64,000 nt of DNA from Lepeophtheirus salmonis (Eukaryota; Arthropoda; Copepoda; Siphonostomatoida; Caligidae), in assembly GCF_016086655.4 (NCBI RefSeq), contig NC_052131.2:37201705-37265704 (forward strand), read 5' to 3'. A model generated the notes under the pieces. The model saw only the letters and a list, made by a program, of their open reading frames with translations. It was not told where the DNA came from and searched no databases. Shown one piece after another: positions 11,010-24,100 of this stretch; position 1 is the stretch's first letter; each line of letters opens with the position of its first letter. The translations under genes were made by a program, and so were the position numbers.

Positions 11010-14000
11010 GAAAAGATCAATCCTGTATTCTAATATATTCTAAATTATATATTTTTTGATGTTATAATAATTTTGGACCACTTAGATGTTCATTAAGTGA
11101 TTAAATTTGCAACAAAAACGATTTACCTCTTCATTAAGAATGATACTCTTTATTGTAGAAAATTACTTCCATTATTTGACCCTGCAGTCAATGATTAAGT
11201 ACATACACCTAGGGGAAGGGAGTTCATATAAAAATAAAAGGCATTTTTTGACATCTTATTCTGTCAATTTTATCCTAATACCATCTTTTTTGTTCTCTTT
11301 CTCCCTAGTCATAAATTAGTATTTATATCATGTCAATAAAGAGTTGATTGACACTTTACAAATAAGTATGCACGTGATCCTAACTCTATAAATGTATATG
11401 CTCATTTTGTGTTCTGTGAACCTCTTCATTCCTTGGGTTGGAGCGTCAAGATTATTATTCAAAAACGACGGCTTTCTCTTACTCAGACTCTTATTCAGCG
11501 CATGCTTAAAAAGAATATATGTACATTTAAGATGCGTTCATTCATAAATTTTTCCGTGCTTCTGTTATTTTATCTTCCTAGAGTGTGAAATATATGTATG
11601 AGATATTTTATTCTTTGATGTATCTTTCATTAAAAAGTTCCTTTATATCAAGTCTATGACTCTCTGAAAATCCTAATAATGTGAAAGGATAGGTTCAGTG
11701 TTTCTTTAAGAGGGTTGTGCCAACTTTTGTTAAAGAGGTTTGATAAGGTGTCAAAGTAAAAGTCCTTCATGGACGTGGGCTGATGGTGAAGTAAAGGCAA
11801 GGTTTTCTTATAGGTCCACTCCTTACTTGAAAAAAATATAGATATCCTTCATACACTATTTTATTTTGTAACTATAAAAAAAATCGTCTTTAGAAAGTCT
11901 ATAGTTTAAGATAAATGATTTTGTAGTTGTTGGAGAGTTTCATTCAACTTTGAACTATTTTTTTTATATTAAAAAGATTTGATGGGGGTGTATAAATATG
12001 TATGAAGAATTGTAAAGCCTGGTATCGATGGCTCTGATTGATTAAACATAACAAGTCAGAACTTGATGGCTTTCACATTTTTTATATTTGTTTGTTTACT
12101 GACTGCTTGCTTGAATATATGTATAGAATTATAAAAAGTAAGAAAACAAATCATAAAATAAATAAATTCTAGGGTAAAATCGTCTTTTCTTTTTTTTTTG
12201 TCACTCATTCAGAAGAAGAAGAACATATATGTAATCGTCTTAGAAAGGGGGGGGGGAGAAGGGAGGAATTTATTTCTCCTTCCCTTCTTTTTCTAAAAAA
12301 GAAGAAGAAGGAATTATTGACTAAATATGAGCTAAGACATATTTTAGTGCCTTTGAAATAATATTATGTATCAGCTTTCTTTTTTAATGTACGTATGTAT
12401 TACATGTGATTATTTTTCCTAGACTCAACCATTATGTACAAAAACTCCGTTGGCATAAAATATTTTCATATATGTATTAGAGAGTTCAATGAATTCCAAG
12501 TAGAGGCAGAGGAAGCACCAGCCTACATTTGGTGCCAAAATGATGATGAGAAGGGGAAAAACAAAAACAAATTAGATTTAAGAGGGACCAAAATGATAAG
12601 TCATGCACATCTAACATACATTATATTTCATATAATTTCTCCGTTCATTCACATAACATCCATGACTTGAGTTATCTTTATTATTATAATATCTGCTGCA
12701 TATTCAGTCCTTGAAAATTTATTACCATGGAGGCAGTCGTGGTGCAACCATTAAAAAGTGCAAAGCATTAATCTGCATTTGCATTGGGTAAGCTCCCATT
12801 ATTTATTTTTTTGTATATGATTACATCGTGCATAAAAAGGATGAAATTTCTTACAAAACAAAATCAAAAAACGCAACGTATCCATGGATAGATGCATTTT
12901 TCTTTCTTTATTTGCATTGCAAAAAGTAGAGGAACAAGGCATGACACCTTTCATTTCCTGTGTACAAGGGTTGTATTTTTGGCAAAAGGAGAGAAGGTGT
13001 TCAAAAAAGGTGTTTTGTCCCTTTTTTTCAAAAGTGATGGAATGGACAATAAAGAACGTGTCAAGGAGTTGAATCTTTTCGTTCTTTGGTGGCTTATAAT
13101 GGGTCAGATACATTGGCCGTGGCACAACTTTCACAAGGGAGGCCAACGCCCCTTAGCGACAGATTTACATATGATTATTACAAAGAAAAAATATCTTTTT
13201 TAGGGGAATCTTGTATTTATTTATTTAGAACATAAATTTCAGATCTCCTTTCGATTTGGTGGTACCTTTTTTATATTAATATCTTTTTTTTTTCTTAAAG
13301 ATGATTTTCTCTCTGAACTATTTCAGCAAATATATTGTTCTATCTAACCATTGTCGCTCCATAAAAGTTGTATGGCTACGAGGGATCGGAGACCCCCTAC
13401 CAATTCACCACGAATAAAATTCTAGTCCTTGAATATTATTTTGAGTTCAGCTTACGTCCTCAGTTTTCTTTTGAGTTAGTTTTAGGTTCATAATTATAAT
13501 ATAAGTTATTCCAAAATGTTAAGGATTTTCTTGAGATCAGTATAAATAAGGCTTTATGTTCCAAATTTTGTTGAGAGTCTTGGCTGCATTCGAGTCCATG
13601 TCAAGTTTTTGACTTTGAGATCAAGTGTAGTGGAATTCTTTTAATATGGACTCGATTCCAAGTTTCAATCTCTGTTTTTCATGCAAAGTGAAATGATTTT
13701 ATCAGCTACATTTCTACTGTTACAATAAAATACTCGTCATTTCTATTTGTACATAAAATATCGAGATATGAACATGTTCCTCTGTTGTTGTAGGATGCCC
13801 CATCTCGAATCTGTTCCCCCCTTCATAGCTGTGCTCTTCCAGGACATAGTGATATGTATGTACGTAACTATAAAAAGTAGATGTACTGAGGCATGCCTAA
13901 GGCTTATGACAGATCATTCAATTTTGTTTATTTTTGAGTACTCAAAATGACTCCATTACGACTAAAAGTTTAATTTTTGGGATTGTTTTATTTTAAAATC

Positions 14001-14988
14001 CTTGTTCATTTTTATGAACAAAAAACCAAAAAAAAAAAAAACAACAACAATGATTTTCTGCATAAAACAGCTTTAAAAATAGAGTTTTAATTTTTCGAAT
14101 CGGTATTACGTTTGTAAAGCTTGAAGATCATAAGGAAGATATTTGCTTTCTTTTCTGTTTAATGATAAATTTAGTATACTATATTTTCAATTGCATTTCA
14201 AAAGTTTGTGTATCTAATTGCTCAAATGGAGGATTCTAAAACACATACATCAAATATGAATTGATACGTAGTCTCTAGATGTAAGTTATTTTTGGAAGTA
14301 CAATATATGAAAAGCCTAGTTCAAAACAAATACCGTTCCCTCTATCTTATTATCATAACTTATTTTTTGTTTTATTTATTATTTTTTGTCTACTATCCAA
14401 ATACATGAGGTTTCTCACATAACGCTCTGTCGCAGACTTTATACCGGTCATTGTCCTTTTATATATATATATATTTCTACATACTTAATCCTCCAAGTCT
14501 TTATTTTTCATTGAATAAAAAATCAATGGAGTAATCTTTGGAGGCATAGAACGATATCTACTAAATTTCTTATAAGTTATAAGTGACAAATGCACTGAAT
14601 AGTACCGGACTTTGGGTTTTTTTTTTGGTTTTTTTCCTTTAAAATTAATTATTTTTATTTGTTTTATGGAGTAGAGTTCTCACAACACTTTCCAGGCCAT
14701 TTTTTTAGCTTGCAAAATATTTTTTCCAATCAAAAAGCAGGTAACTTTAAAACATTGCTTTGGAAAAAACTAAAATATGCGTTACACTAACTCACAAACT
14801 AAAGGACAAATTGTCACTTAATTTGGACGTCGGTTTTTTGAAGGTTGTTACTAACTCAAAATGGATCTATATCAGCTCCTGAATTATATATGGAGTTGTA
14901 GAAAATATGACTTGCTGGTATGTTAAAAAAATAAACTCATAATGGCATGGTAACTTGTCGGGTTTGAATACTGTTTGTCATAATGTCT
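11010..14988. other. AT-rich DNA, no supported gene
   Basis: Homopolymer tracts dominate, for example poly-G at 12247-12255. Open frames at 12434-12670 and 12799-13203 overlap on both strands and show no domain; the latter pair is a mutually open stretch with no splice or motif support. A (TA)n run is at 14461-14474. Confidence 0.45.
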
Positions 14989-15020
14989 CCTTTAATTAGC
15001 TACTTGTAGCTAATTAAAGG
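14989..15020. repeat. Perfect 15-bp hairpin
   Basis: CCTTTAATTAGCTAC at 14989-15003 is followed by TT and its exact reverse complement at 15006-15020. The stem is fully paired with a 2-base spacer, so in DNA it would form a cruciform rather than a tidy RNA loop. Confidence 0.7.
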
Positions 15021-15241
15021 AAAGGAAAAAATCAAAAATCCCATTCTGGATGTAGGAAAAACATAGGTTGTCGACCCTCGATATACTTTCATTCGGACAT
15101 GGACTTACCATTATAAAAGATCATTAGCGTTACTTTCTGGTATTCGTGAGCAACCTCACAAGTGATAACTTTTTACTAAATGTTATTTCCTCAATACTTA
15201 ACGAATACTAAGCATGTGAAATATAAAATACAGCTCAGATT

Positions 15242-15852
15242 TAGAGGTGGATTCGGTCTAGGCCCGAGCTCAAAAACCCTGCTGTCCGAACCTTATTTTG
15301 TCAAGCCCGTGTACCATACATTCAAGCCCAAAATTTATTTTTAATTTCAAATAATTACTTTATATTTAATTAATAACATCATTCTCGATTTGACACTTTA
15401 TGAAAAATAAATAATGATGATGACGTTATTGATCAACTATAAAGTCAAGTTACCACATCTATCATGCGTGTATACATCTAATTGTATATATATATATAAA
15501 TGATATTGGAAGATGAGTTGCTCTCACAAAAAACTTCCTTTAATCCACTAAAGGCCACTTGTACATTTACGTACATATATGAATGATAATATTCCATACT
15601 GTCATCTAGAAATGACGAAAAATTATGAAGACATTAAACAGTTGATCCGAATTCTATGAAAATGGCTGGAGATCAAAATATGAGTGAATGGTTATCATCA
15701 TTATAAAAAAATTAGTTACTACATCCAGATTTTTTATATTTATTTAGCTCTCATGAGTCTATATAAGATTACTTTTATTGAATAGATTCTCATATTTTGC
15801 CCCCAAAATCCGAGGGCTGACCCGAACATGGACTAAGCTCGATCCACTTTTA
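15242..15852. mobile_element. hAT-like non-autonomous element
   Basis: The left end begins TAGAGGTGGATTCGGTCTAG and the right end, reversed, begins TAAAAGTGGATCGAGC, with a second GC-rich match further in (GGCCCGAGC against TGTTCGGG). Flanking octamers CTCAGATT (15234-15241) and GTCAAATT (15853-15860) agree at six of eight positions. The interior is AT-rich and non-coding. The class assignment rests on the end shape and 8-bp duplication only. Confidence 0.45.
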
Positions 15853-18800
15853 GTCAAATTGCCTAGTTGAAAAAAACATCACATTTGTTGAAGCTCATAT
15901 TTTCTATAACTATGTTGATAGAAGATGAAACCACAATCTTTCAGAGAGTCTCATAATATCATATCAATAGTATCATTTAAAATTAACAAAAAAATGAAAA
16001 AGTACCTATGTATTTATAGAATTTACTTCTAAAAGAAAATGACAAATCAAACTTTGGTATCCCAGATTGGTACGATTCAAGTACTCACGCCATTTCATAT
16101 AGGTTTTTTTTATTTATATAAAACTATATATTTATTATACAAATTCTCACCTTACCCAAGGAAAATGGAAAATCTATAAAAATAAAAATTATGTTATATA
16201 TATTTTTTTTACAACTTTTTTCCGATATTTTATAGTTGTTTTTGCAATGTGGTCCTTTCCTATACTTTAGTGCTTAGTTATTCAAAGCACTTATATATCC
16301 GTGCATTTTTTTTAATACAAAAAGTATGAAAATAGTTTTTCCCCTCTTTACATACATAAGATCTCCTTATTTTGAACATTTTGTCCTCCATAATTCTTCT
16401 GCTATGGTATTTTGAGGCCTTTTTATTATGGAATGAACTCAAATTATATAGGTATATTACAAAATGACGATTTACGTAGAGGGAAAATCTTTCAGGTGGC
16501 GTGAACTACAGTCTAGAAGGGTTTTAGGGATCCCTTTAGAAATCCTGGATGTTTATTACTTAAGTTGACGTCAATTATATTTCATGTAGATATATTTTTT
16601 ATCTTCTACCCAGTTTAATTTTTTCTCCAATCTGTTTGCTTCAGTTAATCACACCATTCGCTGGAAAGTAAGTCATTTTAAGAGTGCTTTCAAAATTAAA
16701 AAGAAAGTGTAATGGATTGAATAAAAATTATAATGGTTGTTAATAAATTTAATTATCTATGAATAATTAAATTAAAAATAATATAAAATTGTGCGACAGA
16801 TATCAGATACAACCCGACATTAGCACCATCAATCTCTATTACTGCATATTATGAAAGTACTTTGTCTTAATTTTTAACCTCTCCTTTTTTCAATAACTAT
16901 CATTGATTTTGTCTGGAGAGTGTTGGAAGATACTCATATACTTGAATTGCATATTTTTCAATTCAATTGTAGCTATTTCAAAATATTCTCTTTTGCAAAA
17001 TACTCTAAACATTAATTTATGAAAAGTTTATGAATTTATCTTGATGTTTAAGAAAGTTGTGTTGTATGATAGAAATATCATTGTTTATTATGGCACAAAA
17101 ATTGATGACGGTTATAACATAAACACTATGAAAAAAAAAAGGGTATGAAATATTGATGATAATTTGATCATAACTTCCTTAATATTGAAGCTAGAGACAT
17201 GATTTTGGTATCAACATGTTTGTTTTACTATCCTCTATTGGATAAAACGGTTTTCAAAGGAAGAAGAAAAAATAGAATTTGAAATATTTTGTAACATACC
17301 TACATTATAAATATTTTTACATTAACTGAGATTCTTAATTACACGAAACTACGTCGAATAACCTGTTGAGACCCACCACTGGAAATGCTTTAATATAAAG
17401 TGTGTATGTATATATATATATAAATTTGAAGTTAATGATCTCCTAGGGAAAGCCTTTGTGTGCATACATACATTCATACGTATAAAGTCACTGCATGAGT
17501 TATGACTCATTCAATGAAAAGCCATTTCTTGGCTACAAAAAAAAAAGAGGAAAAAAGAACAAAAAATCCCGTATTTCCTTCCCTTCCTTATAAATGTTCC
17601 TTTTTTTCCGCTCGTTTGGAAAGGCCTTTTTTGCTTGTGTACGACTGATTGTGGATTCAAACGATACATAGACTCCTCATGATAAACATCTATTTTTGCT
17701 TGTTTCATTTTAAATTATATGAATTTTAATGAAAATGGTAGATAAGGGCGAGAGAGGCAGCAGCTAGGGTATTCTTATTTTATTACCAATTTATTTTCAT
17801 TGGAAATAGCATCTGTTGTCTTCCTTTAATTATAATGAAAACTTTGATAAGGTACACTGATACCAGGGGGGATTTGGGGTAGTGTTCCTTCAATTAATGA
17901 GGAAGTACATAGGTAGTACGTTATACACCTATAGCTCATCAACTGACATGACCTACTCCTTCCTCTGTACAAGGTATTTGGAAAGCCAAGCAAAAACAAT
18001 GGAGTACAGGTGTTTTCACTATTATTTAGTGTTCTGCACACGTTGGTGATTATTATGGCTAAAAAATATATCCCTTTTCAGCAAGCAGCCCCACTTGAGA
18101 ACACTAATTATCAGTGATGTAAATCCTGTGAATTATTTAGCTGGTCTGTTTTGTTTTTTTAATAAATTTTAGGATGTGATCATGTTATAAAGTGTATTAT
18201 ACCATATTTAATTGTAAATTCTATGGATTTTCTACTGGTCAGTTTTTTTTTTTTTTTTTGTAGTTTTTCTCAAACTGTTAGCATCATTATTTGATTCTTT
18301 CAGGGAACATGTAAGTGTAAAGTAGGCTCTTGAATTCGTGAGAGATTAAGAAAGAGGTATAAGGGCATGCCCTTGTTGGCAGTGATGTAAAAGCGTAATC
18401 GGAGGAAGGAATCTTATTTTCCTTCGTAATTGTCATGATTATTTATTTCTTGAGTAATAATCCTCCTTTTCTTAATATATTAAATTATTTTCAAAACCTG
18501 ATTGAACATTCGTATGTGCACACACAAGTCCTTGAGGATTAATTGCGGAGTTATAATTGAAGGTCCTTGTTGGACTTGGAGTAGAATTGGGGATCGACAT
18601 CGTAGGATTTCTAGCAAATGTCCTTGTTTTTTCCGTCTCTCCTTCTCCTTTTTGTCACAGCTGATTGTAGCTGATCTAATGAAACGTCAAATGCATTATT
18701 ATTTATCTCTTCCAAAACGTTCTTCAAGTTATAAAGATTACTATGTTCGGTTTTATTAACATGCCTATTGTGCAGAGAATTTTACTCAGGGCTTATTATT

Positions 18801-19035
18801 ATATATATATAAGTATTTGAGTCAATCCCTCTCCTCTGCATGATAATATGGAGGGAGCCTTCACAGGGGTGACTCGGTTCGAACTTCTATTTTTTTCTCC
18901 CTCATTCCCTCCCTCTTTTACTTTGTATTTCTACTACGAAGAGAGAAGGGAAAAAAACATGAAAATATTAGGGGGAAGAATCCGTTCAACTCGCCATTGA
19001 AGGCCATCCTCCCTTAGCCCCATGAGTTTGGGCCT
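15853..19035. other. AT-rich DNA upstream of the 19.0 kb promoter
   Basis: No gene is supported. A hAT-type right end lies at 18085-18106. From about 18890 to 19010 the sequence becomes pyrimidine- and purine-tract rich, which leads into the TATA-like box at 19036. Confidence 0.45.
18085..18106. repeat. Solitary hAT-type terminus
   Basis: The reverse complement reads TAGTGTTCTCAAGTGGGGCT, close to the well-known hAT/Charlie-type start CAGTGGTTCTCAA...GGGG. No matching left end was located, so it is likely a truncated copy. Confidence 0.35.
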
Positions 19036-19042
19036 TATATAG
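19036..19042 (+). promoter_or_regulatory. Candidate TATA box
   Basis: TATATAG sits in a locally GC-richer context (GGGCCT upstream, CCTCGGAGAGG downstream) in an otherwise AT-rich region. Transcription from about 19065-19075 would give a 5' leader of roughly 0.9 kb before the exon start at 19954 or 19990. In such AT-rich DNA TATA words are common, so this rests on position and context. Confidence 0.35.
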
Positions 19043-19989
19043 CCTCGGAGAGGCTGCTGTTTCTTCTTCTTCCTTTTCTATGTAGTAAAACTACAAATAC
19101 TGCTGGAGAGCTCCGTACTCGTAGAGAACGCTCTCTCTTTCCTTTTCCTTTTAATATTGTGCGTGTTTGAGCGCACTCCCGAGTTTTTTTAGTAGTAGTT
19201 TTTTTTTTGGAAAACATTAAATATAATTTTTTTTCTTATATCTAATTCAGTCTGTATATATATGTTCATTGAAGACGTGTGATCATCATCACAGAGAGGT
19301 TCAAAATCTGTTATTGTTGTTGTATTTGCTATTTTTTTTTTATTATTTCACTCATGACTCAATATGTCACACAAGGATTTAGTCTGTGATGAACCCTGAA
19401 TCAGACTCTAAAAAGCCATCATCAACAACACCAGGACCACCATCACCTCTTATTTCTCTAGCCTCGTCATCCTTCATTCATAGATACATACATACAATTT
19501 TGTACCAGAGGAGTGTGTTGACAGTCAATAGATTTATACTTAGTAAAAGATATGTTTAAACATCAAATTCGTTAAATAAACGAATTAAAATAAATAAATA
19601 CATACATATATATATATATATCGTGAAGTGATTCCCGTGATACTTATATCTTGATTGTTCCAAACATTGTTGGAAGAAAACCATAGTCAAAATGATGATA
19701 ATTATCAAAATAGTTAATTCATTAATTACTTAGTGTGATGATGTAGAAAAAAAAGAATTTAATTATTTGTGAAGTTTATTCATTCATCTATAAATATATA
19801 TAATTTTTTTTTTTTTTTTGAGAAAAAAAAAAAAAGCAAGAAATCTCATTGCAAAACAAACAAACAAAAAGGATTCATAGAATAAATAGAAAAAGGACCC
19901 TGCAAGGCAAAAAAAACAGCAACTATTTTTTACAAATTGTTTCGTACTCGTCGATGCAAAATCAGAAATATTATACGAATTTGTCCTCG

Positions 19990-20344
19990 ATGGATTGGAT
20001 ATCAGGCTATCGTCTTCCATCCAATTCGGATTTAAAGTGTGATGATGATCACCATGGCGGCGGGGCAGGAGTACAGCATGCATCTGTTGTCGGTGGACCA
20101 ACAGGCGGAGCACTAGGCTCTGGCTCTTCCGGTCCCCTCACAAACAACACCAATTCCAACTCTTCCTCACCCTCCATGCTAGGCATGTGGGCAGCAGCTG
20201 TGGCCAATACACCTCTCAAAGTGGAAACAGCTGATCATCATGGAAATGGATCTCTGGTGGGGAATAGTGTTGTTGTGGGTACACTACCAAGCAAGTCTTC
20301 ATCTTCCTCCTCCACCGGGATGTCAGCTCCAGGATCAATTAAAG
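19990..20344 (+). CDS. 5' coding exon of a low-complexity protein
   Basis: This is the most convincing host exon in the window. From ATG 19990 it encodes MDWISGYRLPSNSDLK, an acidic/His patch (CDDDHH), Gly-rich runs, an Asn/Ser stretch, then SMLGMWAAAVANTPLKVETA, a Val-rich segment and a poly-Ser run ending GMSAPGSIK. LKVE fits the SUMO consensus. The exon closes at AAAG/GTCAGT with the donor at 20345; beyond it the frame turns AT-rich and stops at 20467. It ends in phase 1 (first G of a Gly codon). An in-frame ATG at 19954 is an alternative start; neither ATG has a purine at -3, but both are followed by plausible sequence. Disordered Gly/Ser/Asn N-termini are typical of arthropod transcription factors, including A/B regions of nuclear receptors. 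No DNA-binding exon is visible here, so I leave it unnamed. Confidence 0.7.
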
Positions 20345-20817
20345 GTCAGTTCATTGACCTTTCATTATTTACTAACTATGTTCTACTACTAAGTCATTTA
20401 CAACTGTGCAGTTATTCTAATGTTGTTGCTATTTGCTTAGATAGATGGCCTGTTATAGCATTGATGTAACATACTTGATGAAGTGTGTATATATATTTGT
20501 ATACTACGATACTCTACTTTAGAGAGAGAGAGAGAGAGAGAAACCTGAATTTCATTTTTTCTCCCCGGATTTATTTACTTATTTGTATTTCTCTTCCAAG
20601 TCAGTGTCCACTCCTTCAGTCATTCTATACTTATTTATTTGTATATAAGTAGTAGTATACAGACATTCCTTGTCATACTTACTGACAGTGTCAGGGGTGG
20701 GGGGGGGAGACACCCCATCTCATTCAAATAATATACATAACAAGACGGGTGCTTTCTTAGGTGAAACCCCTTTTAAATATTCTACATGAATATATTTGAA
20801 AGAAGAGAAATATATAT
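20345..20817 (+). other. Start of intron after the 19990 exon
   Basis: From the GTCAGT donor the sequence reverts to AT-rich DNA. It holds an (AG)n microsatellite at 20521-20541 and a poly-G/GGGGTGG tract near 20694-20708. No acceptor with a coding continuation was found close by. Confidence 0.5.
20521..20541 (+). repeat. (AG)n microsatellite
   Basis: About ten uninterrupted AG units lie inside the presumed first intron. Confidence 0.85.
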
Positions 20818-21161
20818 TAGGGGTGGGACGGTACGCCAACCCCACAGTTCGGAACAAACCCCGGTACACCCGGTACGCAGTTCGATACGGTATATTAGTA
20901 AAAAGTTTTTTCGATATTTTCTTATTCAAAAATGTATTTTCTGTACATACAAATAAATTATTCTTAAATATACTTAACTTCTTGTTGAAGTCATCGCCAT
21001 CAATTTTGTAAAATTGCTCAGGCTTATATATATAATTCTAAATAAATCATGATTATACAAATAACTAAATTGTATATTATCACAATATTAAATATATACG
21101 TACTGCACAGTGGGTAAAAACGTACCCAACCCCGGTACAACCCCGTAACGTCCAAACCCTA
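20818..21161. mobile_element. hAT-like MITE, 344 bp
   Basis: The left end begins TAGGGGTGGGACGGTACG and the right end, reversed, begins TAGGGTTTGGACGTTACG. Further in, both arms carry GGTAC/CCCCGG words that also mirror each other. Flanking octamers ATATATAT (20810-20817) and TTATATAT (21162-21169) match at seven of eight positions, consistent with an 8-bp hAT target duplication, although the AT-rich target weakens that evidence. Open frames on both strands inside it are shadows of the repeat. Confidence 0.6.
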
Positions 21162-21169
21162 TTATATAT

Positions 21170-24100
21170 GTATTTCTCCTGTCTCAAGATTCCCTTATCA
21201 AGGACCACACGACTACATATATACAGGCTACATAGAAATATATATAGACAAGAAAAGTAAATTTCCTACGACTGACGGCAACGTTGTATGTGTTTATGGG
21301 TTATTGCCCTCAATGACGCAATTCTTCGTGTTGTTATCTAGTTGTTGTTTTTTTGTTTTAACTAAAAATAATAAATATTATATTATAAATAATACTAATT
21401 ATTTATTCATTATCTAATATAGTGTCAGACACTTTGTTTAATGAGATTAAAAGCATTTCTTGGCTTTTTTTTTGTGAAAATGGTTGCAATCCTCGCGAAC
21501 ATTTATGTATAAAAAAAATAAATAGTATAGCTCTCAAACCATATTAGCTGAAGTAGATTCCTTGTCATAATAATACATTTTTCCCTGTGCAAGATGATAA
21601 CACAGATCATGACGTCACTGTCCATGACGTGTGCAATTTTTTATTCACTTCAAATAATTCACCCTGTTATTAATTTAAATAACAGGGGGATGCATTCATG
21701 GAGATTACATAATCAGATCATATACCTATTCTCCTAGCACACAAATATATTCGACCAAATATTGACCACGTGGCTTTTATTTCGGCACTTGGGTCATGGC
21801 TCTGGTGCTCTCTGCCTCCTAATACGCTTGAATCTGATAAATACAGATACCCATTATAATTAATATGACCGCTAATATATTACAAGTTACCAAAATATAC
21901 TATATTTTAAAATAAAGATTGCTCACGCGAGTATTTGAACCATTTTCACATCTCTCTGAGTATGTTCATATCTTATCTATGCTTTTTGAAAATGGAAGAG
22001 GAAAACAACATCATCATAATGTCCGTTATTTTCATTTTTAATTTGCTTCAATGAATATTTACTTATTTGTGTGTTTATTCTCTGCAATTTCATTTCTCTT
22101 CTTAATTCAATTCACAGTTATTTTCCCTTCCAATGAGTGATGACGATACGATACAATGTCTTTTGACTCATTTCTTTTGCATTTTTTTTTTTTTTTTTGC
22201 AAGGCAGAACAACAACAATAAACTGCAGTTTCCTCTTCTTTTCTATTGTTTTTTTTTTTCCTTCTTCCATTTTATCAGAATGCATTTTTAAAAAATATAT
22301 AAACAGCTCAGAGAGTACAAAAAATCCATAAAACATGGATATTCTATATAGTTTTTTTACTCCTTTTATGAGAATGTGGTTTTTCTTATTATGATTCTTA
22401 CATTTTCTGTTGCTGTTTCTACATTCCAAGGAGCCTATTTACTTGTTTTTTTTTATGAGGATATACAAAATATATATATCGAAGTTCATTGTGCTCTTAC
22501 ATTGCTTTCACAGAGCTTCTTCTTTTTTCTTTTCCCTTCCCTCCCCTATTATGCCTTGGAGTATCAAAAAAAAGGTCAACGATCCGATTATTTCCGTTCA
22601 ACGATCCCTAATACTTCATTTAGTCTACACATATTCCTTGAAAGTATCCCCCTCATGCAATCAGGCCTTTTTTACCCCTCACACACATAAGCACCCAAGG
22701 CAGCAATTATGTATATGGGCAATCAAGCCTTTTAGAATAATATCAAGGTATCAAATACCTTCTTGTAGTTAAATAATAGTACGTCCTATGTTGTATTATG
22801 ATTATATTAATAAAATAAATAAGAAATTCGTCAAAAAAAAAGAAAAATTATTTTTCGGTGATACGCTGTAAAAAGAAAAAGGGGAATATTTTCCTTCTCT
22901 TTATTCTTCTTCTATCGTTCATTGACTTGTAGGCTCTACGCGGGGAGATACGAAGGAGAAGCAAAATATTCCCCCCCTCCTCCTACGCTTTTTATGTAGA
23001 CATAGTAGACACGCACGCCCAAAGAAGAGGACAAACTGCCAATAAATTTATAATGGCCCGTTCGTTCCCCCCCTTTTTCTTCTCCTTCTCTTTTCTTCTT
23101 CATAACTCTCATGAAATTTAGTGTTGTGTCTCTCTGGGAAAAGTTTGAAAGAAATCCTTCTCTCTTTTTACTTTTTTCTCATACGCCTGCTCTAGCTCTA
23201 TTGCTTTCTAAAAAGTGAAATAATATCTATATATTTATACGTACATATATATGGGGAAAAAGAAATTAAAACTGCAGTAAATGCAATTTTTATTTGTGTA
23301 AATATTTCAATGTCTTCATCGTAAATAAGTATTTTTTCTTTCGTGTACCAATCACGATCATTACCTTGAGGCATTTATCTGTTTGTTATTTTGCTATTTA
23401 TTGAGTCAGCAAGAAAGCTTCATCCGTTTAAATACTTTGAAATACTCTAACAATGAATAATATTAACACCCTGGGAACAATTAGAACTTGAAAATTACCC
23501 GTTGGATCTTTGAATAAGGGAACGAACTCACCTAAATGTGCTAAACTCCCAAACTGACTCTCATATTTCAGAGAATTCTGGGCTTATTGTAATTCGTTAC
23601 TAATATTTTTAGTTATTTTGCATCACCTAGACAATTAGGAAATTAAAAATTGATAAATATAACCTACATTTAAAAGTGTTTCATGACTTTAAAAATGTGT
23701 TTACTGTTATCGAATCTTGTTCTGAACAATAAATATTTCATTTTTAAGACTGAACGATCAAGAAAAACGAAGTTTTTTTAAGGCTTTTATTATTTATTTA
23801 TTATTTATAGTAATGAGGTATATTAATTATAGAAAAATATAGTTTGTAGATTTTTGTTTTTGGTGTTGGAAAGTCTATAAAAAGCTGTTTTATAACTCGC
23901 AATCTTTTTTATAAACCAACAGAAAAAGGCCTCAAATTAATTAGTAGGGGTTAGACAAAACTTCTCCTAAAAAAAAATTAATTATTCAAAGATTACACGA
24001 GCTGATTTGAATTCAACAATAATTGTTCACAAAACTGATAAAGGGAATGTGGGAAGTCGAAAAATAAACAGCGGACAGTCAGAACCAATGCCTAGGGGGG

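Noticed and set aside
12799..13203. Overlapping frames of 62-115 codons open on both strands
   Set aside because: No domain, no splice signals and no codon bias; mutual openness is a composition effect.
19849..19953. Upstream extension of the 19990 exon frame
   Set aside because: It begins at TTG, not ATG, and is A-rich leader-like sequence; the first in-frame ATG is 19954.
22933..23045. Possible second exon after a good acceptor (pyrimidine tract and TAG at 22930-22932)
   Set aside because: In the phase required by the 19990 exon the frame stops after about 36 codons and no donor or domain is visible.
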